DNA of 7,181 nt from Immundisolibacter sp. (GTDB lineage Bacteria > Pseudomonadota > Gammaproteobacteria > Immundisolibacterales > Immundisolibacteraceae), in NCBI RefSeq assembly GCF_041601295.1, contig NZ_JBFIII010000120.1, positions 1-7,181 of the forward strand, in the 5' to 3' direction. The position numbers were made by a program, and so were the translations under genes. Positions 4,835 to 7,181 of this stretch are shown here, piece by piece (the first letter of the stretch is position 1; each line of letters opens with the position of its first letter). The notes below the pieces were generated by a model, which was not told where the DNA came from, ran no database searches, and saw nothing but the letters and a program-made list of their open reading frames with translations.

Positions 4835-6310
4835 ATGACACTCACCCATACGCAGGCGGCGGATAGCGCCGGGCTGCTCGAAGCGCTGCGCGACGTGCTG
4901 CCGCCGGACGGGCTGATTACCGCCGAAGCCGAGCGCCGCGTCTACGAGTGCGACGCGCTGGCCAATTATTGCGCGCTGCCCTTGGCGGTGGCGCTGCCGG
5001 AAACCATTGCCCAGGTGCAGGCGGTGTTGCGTGTGTGCCGCGAGCACGGCGCGCCGGTGGTGCCGCGTGGCGCGGGCACTGGTCTTTCCGCAGGCGCCCT
5101 GCCGCGGGAGGACGGCGTGTTGCTGTCCATGACGCGCTTTGACCGCATCCTGGGTATCGATCCGGACAACCGCGTGGCCCGCGTGCAGCCGGGGGTGCGC
5201 AACCTTGCGGTGTCCGAAGCCGCGGCGGAGCACGGGCTGTTCTACGCGCCGGATCCGTCGTCGCAGTTTGCGTCGAGCATCGGCGGCAACATCGCCGAGA
5301 ACTCGGGCGGTGTTCACTGCGTCAAGTACGGATTGACCACGCACAACCTGCTGGAAGTCACCCTGGTGACCATGGATGGCGAACTGCTGACCCTGGGCGG
5401 CGCCCTGGACAGCCCCGGTTACGACCTGCTGGCGCTGGTGACCGGCTCCGAGGGCATGCTGGGAGTGGTGGTGGAGGCGCGCCTGAAGTTGCTGCCGCTG
5501 CCCGAATCCATCGTGCTCTTGCAGGCGGCGTTTCCGGATCTGGAACGCGCCGGCCGCGCGGTGATGGACATCATCGCCGGCGGGGTGGTGCCGGCCGGGC
5601 TGGAAATGATGGATCAGGTCGCCATCGAAGTCGTGGAGGGCTATATCCAGATGGGCCTGCCGGTGGACGCGGCGGCCCTGTTGCTGTGCGAGCTCGACGG
5701 GGCCGACGCCGAGGTCGAGGCGCAGCTGGAACGCGTGCAGGCGCTGATGCAGGCCTGCGACGGCTACGCCATCCGCGTGGCGCGCGATGCCGACGAACGC
5801 ACACGCCTGTGGGCTGGGCGCAAGGGTGCGTTTCCGGCCATGGGCCGGGTGTCGCCGGATTTTTACATCACCGATGCGACGGTGCCGCGCCGGCACCTGG
5901 CCGGCATCCTGCGCCGCATTGGCGAACTGGCACGTGAGTACGAGCTGCGGGTGGCCACGGCGTTTCATGCCGGCGACGGCAACCTGCACCCGCTGATTCT
6001 GTACGACGGATCGGTGCCGGACGAAGTGGCCCGCACCGAAGCGCTGGCCAGTCGCATCCTCGACGAATGCCTGGCGCTCGGCGGCACCATCAGCGGCGAG
6101 CACGGTATCGGCGCGGAAAAAATAGACAAGGCCTGCCGGCAGTTCGGTGACGCCGAAATTGGCGATTACTTCGCCGTGAAGCGCGCGTTCGATCCCAGCG
6201 GCTTGCTCAACCCCGGCAAGGCGATTCCGACCCTGGTCCGCTGTGCCGAGCTGCGCGGCAGTCACGTGCACCACGGGCAGGTGCCGCATCCGGAGCTGGA
6301 GCGGTTTTGA
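4835..6310 (+). CDS. glcD: Glycolate oxidase FAD-linked subunit GlcD
   Basis: This is the FAD subunit of the membrane-associated glycolate dehydrogenase GlcDEF, which oxidises glycolate to glyoxylate and passes electrons to the respiratory chain. It has 491 residues (the E. coli protein has about 499). An FAD-binding type 4 (PCMH) domain covers about 50-225, with PRGAGTGLSAGA (77-88), PDPSSQFASSIGGNIAENSGG (139-159) and VTGSEGMLGVV. An FAD-linked oxidase C-terminal domain follows (about 230-465), with FHAGDGNLHP (377-386), GTISGEHGIGAEK (417-429) and DPSGLLNPGK (453-462). The ATG at 4835 follows a strong Shine-Dalgarno AGGAGGGG, so the longer frame from 4793 is not used. The stop touches the start of glcE, showing an operon. 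Related lactate oxidases share the fold, but the GlcE partner supports glycolate. Confidence 0.95.
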   Translation: MTLTHTQAADSAGLLEALRDVLPPDGLITAEAERRVYECDALANYCALPLAVALPETIAQVQAVLRVCREHGAPVVPRGAGTGLSAGALPREDGVLLSMTRFDRILGIDPDNRVARVQPGVRNLAVSEAAAEHGLFYAPDPSSQFASSIGGNIAENSGGVHCVKYGLTTHNLLEVTLVTMDGELLTLGGALDSPGYDLLALVTGSEGMLGVVVEARLKLLPLPESIVLLQAAFPDLERAGRAVMDIIAGGVVPAGLEMMDQVAIEVVEGYIQMGLPVDAAALLLCELDGADAEVEAQLERVQALMQACDGYAIRVARDADERTRLWAGRKGAFPAMGRVSPDFYITDATVPRRHLAGILRRIGELAREYELRVATAFHAGDGNLHPLILYDGSVPDEVARTEALASRILDECLALGGTISGEHGIGAEKIDKACRQFGDAEIGDYFAVKRAFDPSGLLNPGKAIPTLVRCAELRGSHVHHGQVPHPELERF

Positions 6311-6312
6311 GC

Positions 6313-7181
6313 GTGGACGCGGACATCAGCGACAGCCTGCAGGCTGCGGTGCGCGGCGCCATCGAGACGCGCCAGCCGCTGCAACCGAGGGGCCACGGCA
6401 GCAAGGATTTTTACGGCAACGCCGCAGGCGGCGAACGGCTGGATGTCAGCGGCCACCGCGGGGTAGTCAGCTACGAGCCGGGCGACCTGGTGCTCAGCGC
6501 GCGAGCCGGCACGCCGCTGGCGCAGATCGAGGCGCTGCTGACAGAACATGGCCAGATGCTCGGCTTCGAGCCGCCACAGTTTGGCGGGCGCGGCACGCTG
6601 GGTGGCGCCGTGGCGGCCGGTTGGTCCGGCCCGCGCCGGCCGTGGGCCGGCTCGGTGCGTGACTTTGTGCTTGGCGTGCGCGCCATCAATGGCCGCGGCG
6701 AGCGGGTTCGTTTCGGTGGCGAGACCATCAAGAACGTGGCCGGCTACGATCTGCCGCGCCTGTACGCCGGCTCGCTGGGCACACTGGGCCTGCTGCTTGA
6801 GGTGTCGGTTCGGGTGCTGCCGATCGCGGAGGCGGAAGTGACCCTGGTACTGGAGCCCGCCGACCCGCTGCGGCAGATGCTCGACTGGCAACGCCGGCCA
6901 TGGCCGCTGTCGGGCCTGTGCCAGGTTGGCGGGCAGGTGTACTTGCGCCTGTCCGGCACCGCGGCGGGCGTGGATGCCGCGCGAAAGCAGATTGGCGGTG
7001 AGCCGTGGGCGCAGGGCGCCGTGTTCTGGCAGGCGCTGCGGGATCTGGAACTGCCGTTTTTCGCGGGGGGTTCACCGCTGTGGCGGATGTCGGTGCTGCC
7101 TGCCACGCCACCTCCCGACCTGGCAGGCGAGTGGCTGGTGGACTGGGGCGGTGCCCAGCGCTGGCTGCGCAGCGAGGCGCC
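6313..7181 (+). CDS. glcE: Glycolate oxidase FAD-binding subunit GlcE (3' end outside window)
   Basis: This is the second flavin-binding subunit of glycolate oxidase, which forms a complex with GlcD and the iron-sulfur subunit GlcF. About 289 codons are present; the family is usually around 350, so roughly 60 residues lie beyond the window. Visible family features are RGHGSKDFYG (26-35), VVSYEPGDLVLSARAGTPL (51-69), GTLGGAVAAGWSGPRRPWAG (94-113, FAD-binding), VRDFVLGVRAINGRGERVRFGG (115-136) and KNVAGYDLPRLYAGSLGTLG (140-159). The start is GTG at 6313 or the in-frame TTG at 6307, which overlaps the glcD stop as TTGA; GGAG at 6298-6301 suits either. Translation is probably coupled to glcD. The frame stays open to the window end with no damage. 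glcF would be expected next. Confidence 0.92.
   Translation, partial: MDADISDSLQAAVRGAIETRQPLQPRGHGSKDFYGNAAGGERLDVSGHRGVVSYEPGDLVLSARAGTPLAQIEALLTEHGQMLGFEPPQFGGRGTLGGAVAAGWSGPRRPWAGSVRDFVLGVRAINGRGERVRFGGETIKNVAGYDLPRLYAGSLGTLGLLLEVSVRVLPIAEAEVTLVLEPADPLRQMLDWQRRPWPLSGLCQVGGQVYLRLSGTAAGVDAARKQIGGEPWAQGAVFWQALRDLELPFFAGGSPLWRMSVLPATPPPDLAGEWLVDWGGAQRWLRSEA

Noticed and set aside
3996..4838. Plus-strand open frame (280 codons) opposite purU
   Set aside because: It is antisense to conserved purU codons, with Val/Asp/Gly-rich composition typical of a shadow frame.
4725..4841. N-terminal extension of PurU by 39 residues
   Set aside because: The added residues are unlike any PurU N-terminus and would run over the divergent promoter and the glcD start.
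4823..6289. Long minus-strand open frame (488 codons) opposite glcD
   Set aside because: Antisense shadow of glcD with biased His/Gln/Arg composition and no recognisable motif.

Overview
The window is 7.2 kb of high-GC proteobacterial chromosome, most likely from a gammaproteobacterium. That guess rests on the glycolate oxidase genes, purU, the Gram-negative lipoproteins, and the abundance of RAYT (REP-associated tyrosine transposase) sequence together with a GTAG-type REP pair. No rRNA or tRNA gene and no CRISPR array was seen, so the taxonomic call is only an inference.

The left part (about 1-2900) is a patchwork built from one repeat family. An intact RAYT gene (29-751, minus strand) sits inside an element with 16-bp terminal inverted repeats ATCAAGGGGTCAGAGT / ACTCTGACCCCTT(GAT). 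Next come a small AT-rich gene for a two-helix membrane protein (836-1090), a REP doublet (1138-1218), a solo right end (about 1245-1341), and a second RAYT copy (1347-1790) inactivated by a 317-bp internal deletion. Further solo end motifs follow, including a perfect 15-bp tandem duplication. A piece of other DNA (1860-2795) lies between two element ends. It carries the C-terminal half of a serine hydrolase, with a GHSQGG nucleophile motif, cut off by the left element end at 2796. Its last codons overlap the start of a secreted, probably lipid-anchored protein of unknown function. A 104-bp left-end fragment (2795-2898) closes the patchwork.

The middle (2929-3866) holds a second, well-formed lipoprotein gene resembling DUF4410 proteins. 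Upstream of it is a 440-bp stretch without a recognised gene. That stretch contains a strong-looking sigma70 promoter (TTGACA, 17-bp spacer, TATATC) pointing toward the lipoprotein, a palindrome filling its spacer, and a possible 15-codon leader ORF.

The right part (3867-7181) is ordinary metabolic chromosome: purU (formyltetrahydrofolate deformylase, minus strand), then divergently glcD and the 5' part of glcE (glycolate oxidase subunits), with glcE running off the window. GlcDE oxidises glycolate to glyoxylate. PurU releases formate and free tetrahydrofolate from 10-formyl-THF, so the divergent pair may link C2 oxidation to folate balance.
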